A stretch of DNA of 64,000 nt from Amphiura filiformis. Taxonomy: Eukaryota; Echinodermata; Ophiuroidea; Amphilepidida; Amphiuridae. The notes below the pieces were generated by a model, which was given only the letters and a program-made list of their open reading frames with translations, did no database searches and was not told the origin of the DNA. The stretch covers positions 27,685,446-27,749,445 of the forward strand of contig NC_092640.1 in NCBI RefSeq assembly GCF_039555335.1, read 5' to 3'. The stretch's first letter is position 1, and each line of letters begins with the position of its first letter. A program made the translations under genes and the position numbers. Positions 45,805 to 55,928 of the stretch are shown one piece after another.

Positions 45805-46436
45805 ACCAACAGAAAATCATCCTGTTTTACTACAAATAGGGCGAATTTGACAGTTTGCTCATAGATTTAAGTTAGAACATGTGTAAGTATTACAAATATG
45901 CCAAAAAATCGGGTTTGAAAAAAATAAAGGTAAATTCTGAAAAAAGATCGTACATTAAGGCTTTAAAGATAAAACCCTTTAGGACTGCTGTCTTGTGAAG
46001 AAAACAAAGAAACGAAATCTTTTATACAGAAAACAACCTACAGAACGAGAGAGTTTTTCCCATAAAATTATAATTATAAATCTCTCAAATAATTGTGATT
46101 ACCCACATGAAAAAGAAACTGTTCCCTTAACACTAAATTGTTACATAACTTATACCAGGAGTTGATGAGTTGCTACTCAAATATGTAAGTTATTGGTCAC
46201 ATGTCACGAACGTGAAATTCGTTTTTGTCCAAAAAAAATCGTTCAAGATTTTCAAACTTTTTAAACTCAGCAGGACACTACCATAAGTACGTTATTTTTC
46301 ATTAACTCCGATTAAATTTTTGTTTGGAGTTGGATGGGGAATAATATTTTTTTATCTGAAAAAAAACTCAGATTTAAAAATACAACTTTACATGACTGAA
46401 CTACCATTCTTCATTCAATGTGCATTTCTTTTATAG

Positions 46437-46484
46437 AACTAACTACCATGACTACTGAATCTACAAATAGAGGTGATGATACAG
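46437..46484 (+). pseudogene. Gene B repeated stalk exon, copy 1
   Basis: A 48-base phase 1-1 exon between TTTCTTTTATAG and GTAGGAATTC, encoding LTTMTTESTNRGDDT. Homologous to the 39-base exon 4 of gene A, three codons longer. Confidence 0.85.
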
Positions 46485-46921
46485 GTAGGAATTCTTGTAT
46501 GACAGCAAGACAGTGTCAGTGATTTACCAAAAGAAAACAAAGAAACGAAATATTTTATACAGAAAACAACCTACAGAACGAGAGAGTTATTCCCATATAA
46601 TTATATATAATTATCTGTCAAATAATTGTGATCACCCACATATAGGCTATAGCATTTAAAGAAGGTACCTGATGTCACGAACGTGAAATTCGTTTTTGTC
46701 AAAAAAGATCGTTCAAGATTTTCAAACTTTTAAACTCATCAGGACAATCCTATAAGTACGTAATCTTTTTATCAACCCATAATAGGCCCCGATTAAATTG
46801 TTGTTTGGAGTTGGATTGGGAATAATGTTTTTTCTTATCTGAAAAAAAAAATCAGATTTAAAAATACAACTTTACATGACTGAACTACCATTCTTCATTC
46901 AATGTGCTTTTTCTTTTATAG

Positions 46922-46969
46922 AACTAACTACCATGACTACTGAATCTGCAAATAGAGGTGATGATACAG
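46922..46969 (+). pseudogene. Gene B repeated stalk exon, copy 2
   Basis: Same exon with one replacement (T to A: ESANRGDDT). Intact acceptor TTCTTTTATAG and donor GTAGG. Lies 485 bases after copy 1 within a duplicated intron-exon block. Confidence 0.85.
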
Positions 46970-47079
46970 GTAGGAATTCTTGTATGACAACAAGAGAGTT
47001 TCAGTGATTTAACAAACCAGAATACCCTAAAGTTTATCAAAATTCTGGTTTGCACTGACACTGTCTTGCTCTTAAACAG

Positions 47080-47440
47080 GTCAGGCTGCTCAGTTCCCAC
47101 ATATAAATTTGTTAAGTATCTAAATGTATTTTTGATGCAGTGCTTTTGAATGTGAAATATATGTATTTTAAATGAAACATTGTAACTCCATTAGTTGCAA
47201 GCCTTTACTATGGAAGTCTGCGATCTCATCCCTGCCGGACCATTTTTTCAACTTACAAAACCTCGCATAACCTTTACAATTTTGTTTTAGTTTAAAAAGC
47301 CTTGCGTAACCTTAAATATACTGAAAAACAAAAGGTGGCGCTATCATTGCACTAATGTACTCGGTATTATCACTATACGGCTGTTGTATAGTGCTTGATA
47401 TTTGCACTTTAGTAGATATTCTGGGTTGGATAGCCAATGT
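47080..47440. repeat. Second copy of the intron block from 36430-36790
   Basis: Sits between stalk copies 2 and 3. Immediately after it the sequence CCAATGTAGCACAGTATCTC is itself duplicated (about 47433 and 47540). Confidence 0.88.
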
Positions 47441-47758
47441 AGCACAGTATCTCTTTCTTAAAATAATAATGTAGAAATAAACTCATCAGGACAATACCAT
47501 AAATACGTTATTTTTTAGCAGAGATTCTGGATTCTGGCCAATGTAGCACAGTATCTCTTTCTTAGAAATAAACTCATCAGGACAATACAATAAATATGGT
47601 GTTTTTTATTAACACATAATAGGCCCCAATTAAATGTTTGTTTGGAGTTGGATGGGGAATAATAGTTTTTCTTATCTGAAAAACAAAATCAGATTTAAAA
47701 ATACAACTTTACAATGACTGAACTACCATTCTTCATTCAATGTGCATTTCTTTTATAG

Positions 47759-47806
47759 AACTAACTACCGTGACTACTGAATCTACAAATAGAGCTGATG
47801 ATACAG
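47759..47806 (+). pseudogene. Gene B repeated stalk exon, copy 3
   Basis: Encodes LTTVTTESTNRADDT. Acceptor and donor are intact, phase 1-1. Confidence 0.85.
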
Positions 47807-48001
47807 GTAGGAATTCTTGTATGACAGCAAGACAGTGTCAGTGATTTACCAAAAAGAAAACAAAGAAACGAAATCTTTTATACAGAAAACAACCTACAGA
47901 ACAAGAGAGTTTTCCCATATAATTATATGAAAAAAAAATGAACCCATCATAGGCCCCGATTAAATTTTTGTTTGGAGTTGGATGGGGAATAATATTTTTT
48001 C

Positions 48002-48049
48002 AACTAACTACCATGACTACTGAATCTACAAATAGAGGTGATGATATAG
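48002..48049 (+). pseudogene. Gene B repeated stalk exon, copy 4, acceptor lost
   Basis: The exon body is kept (one change, GATACAG to GATATAG), but the ~100 bases of upstream intron with the AG acceptor are deleted; it is preceded by ATATTTTTTC. It should not be spliced in. Confidence 0.85.
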
Positions 48050-48181
48050 GTAGGAATTCTTGTATGACAGCAAGACAGACCTTATAGGAACTGTCAGTGA
48101 TTTACCAAACCAGAATACGCTAAAATTTATCAAATTTTAGATATTTGCATTCTCGAAACAAGTACAGATGTCCTAATTAAG

Positions 48182-48432
48182 GGACCGATCGTTATTTACG
48201 GCAGGGGGATGGGCGTTTGGAAAAAATATCGACAAATAATTTCGCGTTCCCCCCTCGCGTCCGCTTAGAATTTTCGCGTTCCCCCTTGTTTTCTCAATTT
48301 TCTCCATTTAAAACTTAACAATCCCTCTCCTGATCCAACTTAAAATTTCAGGTTCCCCCTCAAAACCCCCCAAATATTTCGTCCCCCTTCCCTAAATTGC
48401 CCCATTCCCCTGTCATAAATAACAATCGGTCC
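48182..48432. mobile_element. 250-base MITE
   Basis: GGACCGATCGTTATTTACGG at the left and, on the complement of the right, GGACCGATTGTTATTTATGA. Pyrimidine-rich centre (TTCGCGTTCCCCC twice). Confidence 0.85.
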
Positions 48433-49159
48433 ATAACCATAACCCAAGAAAGAGCTAAAAATGTTATAGCACAAAGCGACTGCAAGCGTAATTATCCCAC
48501 GTGATCCAATCCGTAATCATCCGAACACACATTATAGGCATGAAATCTTTGGCCGGCCAACGTGCACGTGCACAATCGTGGCTTACTACCCGCTCTTGTG
48601 CTCCACACCCAAAGGGTCCATGGTACAAAAATGGATCGAAGAACACAACTTTTTCTCTTCATCTTCTTTCTTCCTTTCCATTCTTCTTTCCTTCCCCTTG
48701 GGCAAAAAGTCTTCAGTAAGACTAAGATAAGGTTAGCAAACCACTTCTTTCCCATCACTGAGGCCTACACTAAGCGAATAAAAGGGTAAATGTTAAAGCA
48801 ATCTGATAAAACAAAAATGTGACATTCAAAATGAAGCTAGAAATAAAACTGTGTACGAATTTTAAATATTGAATTTATAATCGCGTGAGTGAGGCTGAGA
48901 CTGTCGAAATCTAGACCATAGTTAGCATATGTACTTAAGCAGTCGGCGCCAGGGACCGGGGGCAAGGATAGTAATTTGCACTTACTGAGCTACTTATTTA
49001 CAATGCTTTGATAAAGCGACACGGGGTATTTTGATCAAAGTGTCCAATTTATGCTTGTTGATTGTTTGGTGTAGCAGTTTAGCAATTACAATAATTTGTA
49101 AAAACTGACTTCAGTCATTTTAAGAGCCAAGGTGGGACGGACACGTTTCGAGAATACAT
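48433..49159. other. Gene B intron, part shared with gene A intron 4
   Basis: About 48800-49080 matches the gene A intron at 15550-15980 (ACCATAGTTA, AATCGCGTG, TTTGGTG.AGCAGT), so this is ancestral intron sequence. No exon seen. Confidence 0.6.
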
Positions 49160-49584
49160 ATCTTTTTCAATAGCGTAGCCAGCGGGGGGTCAGGGGGGGC
49201 AGAGTGCCCCCCCGACCAAAAAATGAAAGAAAAAGTGCCCTCTGACAAAATATAAAAGAGAAAATCAGGAGGACAAAGGAAAAGAAAAAGGGCAAGGAGC
49301 CCTTTTCGCCAGCCCATCGGGCTGGTACCTGTTTCTGGGATGGGGTCAGTTTGCTCAAGAGATTAATTTTTATTGGTATTGGAATGACTTTTTGTTAAAA
49401 CTTTTTGTGGTTGAATTTTTTTTTAAATATTTTATTTCGATGTCAAAGGAAAAGTAAGTATGTTTTGCCGTTTCAACGAATGAAAACGAGTGAGTATTAC
49501 CAAAGTTATGTTTGAATTAATATGACTTTAAAAGTTTTAGGTATAGGCCTAAAATGTAACAATAATAGTTAATATACAGCATCA

Positions 49585-50622
49585 TACAGGGTGTCCCAGA
49601 AAAAATTACCGGGCGAATAAATTTGGACGTAAGTCGAGAAATAGCCATCAGAATCCAAAAATCTAAACATCATCATGTAGCCCATCTTATTATGCATCCT
49701 ATACGTCAATTTTACTGGAATCGGTTGACTGATTGCGAAGAAATGAGCGATTACATAACGCATGCGTCAATTCACTTCATTCCAAGTTTGAAAGAAAGAC
49801 CATTCAACACAACGCGCACTATAGTGGTTAACTCAGTGGGCTTCATGTTTTGTTGAAATCCCTTTCGTTCTTTTTAAACAATATCATTTTCTTGCAAAAC
49901 ATTTAATTAGGTTTTGATCAAATTTGAAAACCTGCATGTAAGATGATGCTCGGTACTTGTAAATATCTTTTTTCGTTAATGTTGATATAAATGTTGCATA
50001 AAAAAGTATTGCATGAAAGAATTCCAGCTGGCTTAAAACATTTCTCACACACATTAAAGTTTTTGGAATATTTCGTAGAAATTGTAATGCAAAGTTTAAA
50101 TCTTTTAAAACTTAATGTTGCATGGTATCAAAAATCACACGTAAACTGTAAGTGTAAGCACTTGATCATTGTCATTCGTGGCTCAAAATGTTCTTTGGAA
50201 AGTTAAAACATAACATATTTGCACAAGCTAAAGAATTAAAGTTGGAAAGCTTCCATATACAGGAAAAAGTTTTCTCGGACAAACTGTTATTCATCGGCAG
50301 TGAAAGCATGAATAACATAACACCGTCGGATTATAAAATAGATAATGTGGACTAAATTTAATGAGATACTCAAACTTTAGGAAGTGGTGAGCGAGTACGA
50401 AAAAAGCGCCTGTGATCAAACTTGGAATGAACTGCATTGATGCGCGCATTATGTAATCGTTAATTTCTTCGCAACCAGTCAACCGAATCAAACAACATTT
50501 TCGTACGTGATGCACATGAAAATAGGCTATGCACTACATTTTAAATTGTTTGATTCTGATGTTTAATTCTCGACTTACGCTCAATTGTATTTACTCGGTA
50601 ATTTTTTCTGGGACACCCTGTA
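49585..50622. mobile_element. Mariner/Tc1-like foldback element nested in the hAT
   Basis: TA-flanked ends ACAGGGTGTCCCAGAAAAAA on both sides (inverted); CAGGGTGTCCCA is a common Tc1/mariner-type terminus. Arms extend for some 230 bases, with CCGGT..GACTGxTTGCGAAGAAA, ATTACATAA and TTCCAAGTTTGA mirrored. The interior lacks a DDE transposase. Confidence 0.85.
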
Positions 50623-51250
50623 TGGTCAGCAGAAGAAAAGTATGTCATTTCAGTGTCTTTGACCCGGGGTCCTTGACCACTGAACAGCGTGATATCATGT
50701 TGATAACAGATCTAAGAATCAAAATCTTCATCATATGGACCATATTGATGTCAAAGTAATTATCTATCATATCCTGTGTCGTTTTATGGATAAAAATGAC
50801 TCAAAATGCTATTGATGAAATAGTTGCTATCATGAACATCAGTTTTGCCTTTTCAACGGGAAAAATCCGATGCAAAATAAAGTTTTTAGGGCCTAGCTAT
50901 AATATGGGCATAATTTATGCATGTAGGCCTATAGTATTGAACAATGTACCCATTTGACATGCACTTATATATAAATAAATTGTCTTACTTTATTAATTTA
51001 ATAACTTCTATGTTATAAATAAAATGACACATAACGTAAGTGAAGCTACTTTCTATCTTTTTTATTTGATTCATAAACTTACAGTCAAGACACACAAGAG
51101 TGAAGATTGCAGTGAGTAATTAGTCCTTTATAAATGTTCTTGCCACCATCTATCATATAGTAAACTATACATTGCGAATTAATATCAAATTTTTTAAAAA
51201 TAAAAAATGTACATGTAAGGTGAGTTTATATTATGTTATATGGCGAATTT

Positions 51251-51533
51251 AAGGAGTATTTCGTGATCCTAGCATCCTCTTTTTATGACATTTTTCAGTA
51301 GATATCCACAAAAAAAGCTTATTCTAAAAAATTTCAGTTGATTCCGATTTTGCCTTTACGAGTTATGCATGGTTATGTGTACACAATTTCACGATTACTT
51401 TGCTAACGAATTAATCTGCAAGAAATATTTTGTACATAAACATTATGTAGCCAGAGGTTTCCAGTGATATAAAAATCTCAACTTTTTTGAGAAAAGTTAG
51501 GGGATGATGCTGTGGATCACGAAATGCCCTTTT
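51251..51533. mobile_element. Small MITE
   Basis: GGAGTATTTCGTGATCCTAG on the left pairs with the complement GGGCATTTCGTGATCCACAG on the right; TTAA-like flanks. Confidence 0.7.
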
Positions 51534-51788
51534 AACTAAAACCTGCAGTCAGTGCAGTGTAGTATTTGTGACGTGGTATACGGTATCGAAAGCAGACACT
51601 TTTGGGCAGGATCGTAAATGGAGAAATAACGATTTGGGTTTATGATGTTATTAATGTTTAAAATATTGTCTGATCGTTTCAGACCGGAATATAACTGGCA
51701 TGTTGTATTTTTGAGACATTTTTCAAGGTAATTCCTACTCTCAACATTGTCAATAATATTTTTAAAGGCAGCTTATCTATTATTAATA

Positions 51789-52174
51789 TTAAAGGCCCAT
51801 TCAGTGATTTGCTCATCCGGACGATCGTAAAAATCATCAAAATTTTGGTACCGTACCTTTGTTATTACATAGATGTGCTAAGTCTGCGAATGGTTCAGCC
51901 AAAAGCCGTGTAGGCCTATTTAAGACAAAATAAGACATTTTACACGAATCTGTATTTTTAGATACTGACAGTATCTAAAATTAGCTACAAGTATTTGAAT
52001 GGCGGGGCTTGAACTTCGTCAGTACTGCTGTTTTCTTCATTTTTTGCCAAATTTGGCATTTCAAAAATACCAAATGACAATTTGAATGACTTAGGCCTAT
52101 CCTTCTCTTTTAAGCAATTTATAAACAATTTTAATTTTTTACTCTTGCACTGGGATCACTGAATGGGTCTTTAA
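51789..52174. mobile_element. TTAA-flanked MITE
   Basis: TTAA at both ends; termini AGGCCCATTCAGTGAT and (complement) AGACCCATTCAGTGATCCC. Confidence 0.82.
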
Positions 52175-53152
52175 GAAATATGGTGTATCATGTCAAAAAC
52201 AGACATCTTTTGGACAGCTTATAAATTTGGAGGCTTTCACATAAAGAGCTATTTTGCTCCACAACGCCGTTTTCCCCAATAAAATCGGACATTCCTAAGC
52301 GAAGAAATTGAGTTCGTAAGTTATGGTATTAAAAATTGGAAATTGAAATATCGTGGGTAAAAAGCTGAAAAGACAAATAAAACCAGAACAGAACAATTTA
52401 GAGAACAATAATGAATTAATAATAATGAACAATAATGAATTAAAGAGTTGACAGGAGATTAGGAGTTAATGTTTTCTGCAGTTTCAGTGTACATCTTCTC
52501 ACCGTTGATGGTTTGGTGGACTGTCATGTAACATGGATGTAGTAAGCCGTGATCCTAAAAATACCTTTCACATTGACCAAAACTAATTACAAGACCTCTT
52601 CTACATTGAGGCTGGCTTTCCCTTTTAGAGGGAATTTTTATCTAGCAAAATTCAGGGCCAAAATAGTGTAAAATACAAAAATTTTCCGCGCTAGGCGCGT
52701 ACATTGTAACAATAAAGCCCTTTTTAGCCGTATAATGGGCGAAAATAGTGTAAAATACCATTTTTTTTCACGCTACGCGCGTACATCATCCCAATAAGGC
52801 CATTTTCGCGAAGCTCAAAGACATACAGTCTCTATGTATTGTATGATGCAACTGCAATTTTTTTCGTCTGTGCCCCAAAAATTTTATTTTGCCCCCCCCT
52901 GACCAAGAAAGCTGGCTACGCCCCTGATCTTTTTCAACAAACCTTACAAAACAGGGATGTCAAATTAACAATGAAATTGAGATATTTAATAAATGTAATT
53001 ATTACCTAGGTCAATAAAACTTGTTTTTAATGCGAAACGAAGTACATGTGGTCGAAAATAAGCTTTTACTTATACAGTGCAGTATGAAATGATTTAGCTT
53101 ATGAAACCCGTTCTGAAATGATTAAATGACCAGGTTACAGTAATGTGATAAG

Positions 53153-53586
53153 GGGGCTGTCATTTTCTTCGGAAGGGGGGGCTCATGAATATACTGGGGG
53201 GGGTAGAATGTTTAGACCATATATAGGGGTGGGGTTATTTTTATTCTTTTAATTTAACAATCAAAATGTGCGCACAATCTTTCGTTATATAATGCACAAT
53301 TTTTGCACGCTCCGCGCGCCTTCTTTACACACATGATCAAATTTTAACGCACTCCGCACACTTTCCTCGATCTAAAGTTTCGGTGCACTCCTCGCCTTTG
53401 TTCCGGCAATGAATAATTTGTCTTGAGTCTGTGTAGCCGGAGGGGGGGGGGGGTGGTCATAAACATTTTCGACCACAGATAGGGGGGTCGTTAAAAATTT
53501 GCCCGCGATAGGGGGGTCATAAAATTTATACCGGTCACCGACATATTCATGCCCCCCACCCCCACCGCAGAAAAAGACATCCCCTA
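53153..53586. mobile_element. G-run MITE, ~430 bases
   Basis: AGGGGGCTGTCATTTTCTTC at the left and AGGGGATGTCTTTTTCTGCG on the complement of the right, followed by G-runs and CATGAATAT in both arms. Confidence 0.82.
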
Positions 53587-53751
53587 ACGTAACATGAATT
53601 TCCCCATATGTTTAGCATGAACAACTAATATCACCGTACATAATTAGCAGTGCTATTGTGGTCTTTAATGTTATTAGTTGCATTAATATGTTGCAAATTC
53701 ACAGAAATTTAAATTCGCGAGAAAAGTAACATAAAGTTTTTATTTTTGCAG

Positions 53752-53833
53752 GTGTGATCGTCGGTGGCGTTGCTGGGGCTGTGATGTTCATATGCATCAT
53801 TATAATTATCTTAATGATATTACATATCAAAAG
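53752..53833 (+). pseudogene. Gene B transmembrane exon
   Basis: After TTTATTTTTGCAG and before GTATGA. Encodes GVIVGGVAGAVMFICIIIII and L-M-I-L-H-I-K-R; open and intact, 82 bases as in gene A. Confidence 0.88.
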
Positions 53834-54008
53834 GTATGACTTATCCCTCATCTCTCTCCCTGACTCTCTGCCTGTCTGCCTGTCTCTTTTACTCTAACTG
53901 TAACTGTAACTCTAACTCTAACCTGGGAGGACCGGATTATACAATTACGCCAATATAATTATATAAAGTGGCGGTGCAAATAATAACATGCCTTATTTTT
54001 ACCCTCAG

Positions 54009-54168
54009 GAGCAAAGAGAGACGAAATCCATGCAGTGATGCATTGGCTATGGATGATAATGCAAGAATTGACAACATCGATCACCGCGCAAATGCCGCAT
54101 ATGAACCACTAGTTGCAGCTGCGAATTGTAACCATCATCATGATGACATTAATGACAGACCACAATAA
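54009..54168 (+). pseudogene. Gene B truncated cytoplasmic tail
   Basis: Follows TTTTTACCCTCAG. Encodes RSKERRNPCSDALAMDDN, then ARIDNIDHRAN, AAYEPLVAA and HHHDDINDRPQ, then TAA. Gene A has GAA-TAT at this point (QEYAYAYA). The YDEI motif of A is HDDI here. Past the stop the frame stays open for 50 codons, still encoding two YAYAYA blocks, to TAG at 54319-54321. Confidence 0.88.
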
Positions 54169-54342
54169 TATGCGTACGCGTATGCGGATAGCCAGCACAA
54201 AAAGGCCCGAAACGATGAGAGTAGTTACGCGTATGCGTATGCTGAGACAAATCGAGTATCATGCCCATCTAGACCAGCCGCAGAGGTTCAGGAAGACAAG
54301 GAAGGGGGATGGATAACATAGTGTATGTCTCTTCATGGTGAT

Positions 54343-54590
54343 ACATTAGGAAATGAATTTGGAGAAAACCTTCTGTTAATAAAATACTATGCTGAGCCAC
54401 CAGCCTGGGTGGCTCACGCTCCAGTAATTTCAGATGATTGAGCTCAGTAATACATCAAAGAATGTCTTGCAATTCATGAAAACAAATAGATAATCAGCTT
54501 ATCGGATTAAAAGCTTAGAGGGTAGGTCTTTGCTGCTCAGCGAGTGTTTGTAATTATCAGAAGGTTTTCTCCAAATCCATTCTCTAATGA
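54343..54590. mobile_element. MITE just 3' of gene B
   Basis: CATTAGGAAATGAATTTGGA and GAAAACCTTCTG pair with CAGAAGGTTTTC and TCCAAATCCATTCTCTAATG. AATAAA at about 54379 could serve as a polyadenylation signal for gene B. Confidence 0.85.
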
Positions 54591-55500
54591 AGACTCAGAC
54601 TAAAGATATCCCACAGGAGGGGTTAATGGATAACTCTATTTACAGTAGCGAATAAATTCTAAACATACACCCGCTGGCACCCACAAACTGCGCACATGTA
54701 TATACACCCCTGAAACATTATGCACATGATCGGACTTCGCATAAAAGCATACACCCCCACACAAATTGCGTTAGTAGCATATCAAACCATGTGACACTTT
54801 AACCGTCTGAATACCATTTGTTGCTGTCCCAGATGGTCTATGCTTGGTTCCATGGTCATCAAACAAACCGACGAGGATTTTCTCGATTAATTTAGTTAGT
54901 TCAGGCCGAACAGCCTGGGTCGTAGCTTCACTATATTAGCCGCCTTTGACATTCATATACTGAGGTCAAAGAGCAATTGTATCTAACTTGCACAATAAGC
55001 TGAAAACGGAAAAAATGTTTCACATGAACCGTTCAATTGCAACCAAAACTTTTGGCGTCATACCTGTAATGGTGTGTAAATCTTGAGGGCGTGTGTCCCC
55101 GGACTATTAAGGGGCACGCAAGGCTTATACTGAGTCTAAGTTGGAAATTAAGTAATGATGATAAGTATATTAAAGTATACATTTTCAAAAAGGAAATAAA
55201 AATGATTCAATTAAGGAATCCAACTAGTGCACCATATTTCTGAATGCCATTTTTTTCCTCCACCATAATAACTTAACCTTATATTTTCAAATCGATGAAA
55301 ACTGCAGATCTTTGTTCTGAGGGCACACAACTAGAAACTGTTTTCCCTGCACACACACTGTCTCCTCCTTTATCTTGTTGGTTATATCTCTGAAGTTGGT
55401 CCATAGCTCTTCAACGTGAATGTCTTCTACTTATAAGAGTGGTCCAAAGGCACCACCTGTCTTTGCACTGAACTCTTCTGTAATTGTGGGGTAATTGTTA
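54591..55500. other. Intergenic, no feature seen
   Basis: No exon, hairpin or family match. Confidence 0.4.
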
Positions 55501-55514
55501 AACTGACTGATATC

Positions 55515-55750
55515 ATGGAAGATCATCACCACATCACCACAATGCACCATGATTTGCAAAAGACGGAAAGACTGGTTCCCGATGCATGCAAGGTCCCATT
55601 GAACATAAAGGAGGGCTTTATGGGGTTTCATATACTCATTGCAAGTGTTCAAAAATTCAGAGCTCGTAAAATTAAGACATATTATAGGGTTATGAAATTT
55701 GAAATGAAAAATGGGAACCAGATATTTTTAACACGGAGATCAACTTAGCC
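55515..55750. repeat. Block inverted with respect to 56885-57075
   Basis: CCTTTATGTTCAATGGGACC and TGGTTCCCATTTTTCATTTC at 56.9-57.0 kb occur here as complements, outside the Tc1-like element that contains the other copy. May come from an older copy or an inversion. Confidence 0.75.
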
Positions 55751-55928
55751 ACTCTATTGACGTTCAAGAGTAGTTCCTAAAAGATGCACAACTCCATTAG
55801 GGGGAAATTGGTTGTTTGAACATAAAATGAAACATTATAGTCCATTCCTGGCAAATGTGTGTATAAAATATATGTCATGGTTTGGTCTGGCTAAAAAAGG
55901 TCAAATTTCACATAAGTGGCATGTACAC

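Larger units (their letters stand above)
36970..45966. mobile_element. 9-kb TTAA-flanked composite element in gene B intron 3
   Basis: Outer ends: TTAA (36970-36973) then AGCCTTAATGTACGATCTTT, matched by the complement ending at 45962 and TTAA at 45963-45966. Inside is a second inverted structure (37180-45744) with one forward arm and two reverse arms. I see no transposase; the many mirrored open frames come from the arms. TTAA targets suggest a piggyBac/Kolobok-type enzyme supplied elsewhere. Confidence 0.8.
49160..52934. mobile_element. 3.76-kb hAT-type element with 8-base target duplication
   Basis: ATCTTTTT at 49160-49167 and again at 52927-52934 flank the element. The right end, read on the complement, is CAGGGGCGTAGCCAGC; the left end is CAATAGCGTAGCCAGC, a diverged form. 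An 8-base duplication and a CAG-GGCG terminus fit the hAT superfamily. It carries a nested mariner-like element and two TTAA-type MITEs and has no transposase left. A short relative lies at 62522-62878. Confidence 0.82.
24916..54168 (+). pseudogene. Gene B: disrupted paralog of gene A
   Basis: All gene A exons have a counterpart in order: 24916-24979 (signal peptide), 25441-25822 plus 32920-33791 (ectodomain, split), 36862-36936 (stalk), 46437-46484, 46922-46969, 47759-47806 and 48002-48049 (repeated stalk exon), 53752-53833 (transmembrane), 54009-54168 (tail). Two lesions: a 7.1-kb transposon inside the ectodomain exon, and an in-frame TAA at 54166-54168 where A has GAA. Apart from these, frames are open and, with the insertion removed and the first three stalk copies used, phases add up to whole codons (593 including the stop). 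That suggests the damage is recent or that a shortened product is still under selection. Whether it is transcribed cannot be seen. Confidence 0.78.

Noticed and set aside
48464-48789. Cluster of small frames on both strands near 48.5-48.8 kb
   Set aside because: No domain, no splice context with gene B, no conservation with the gene A intron.
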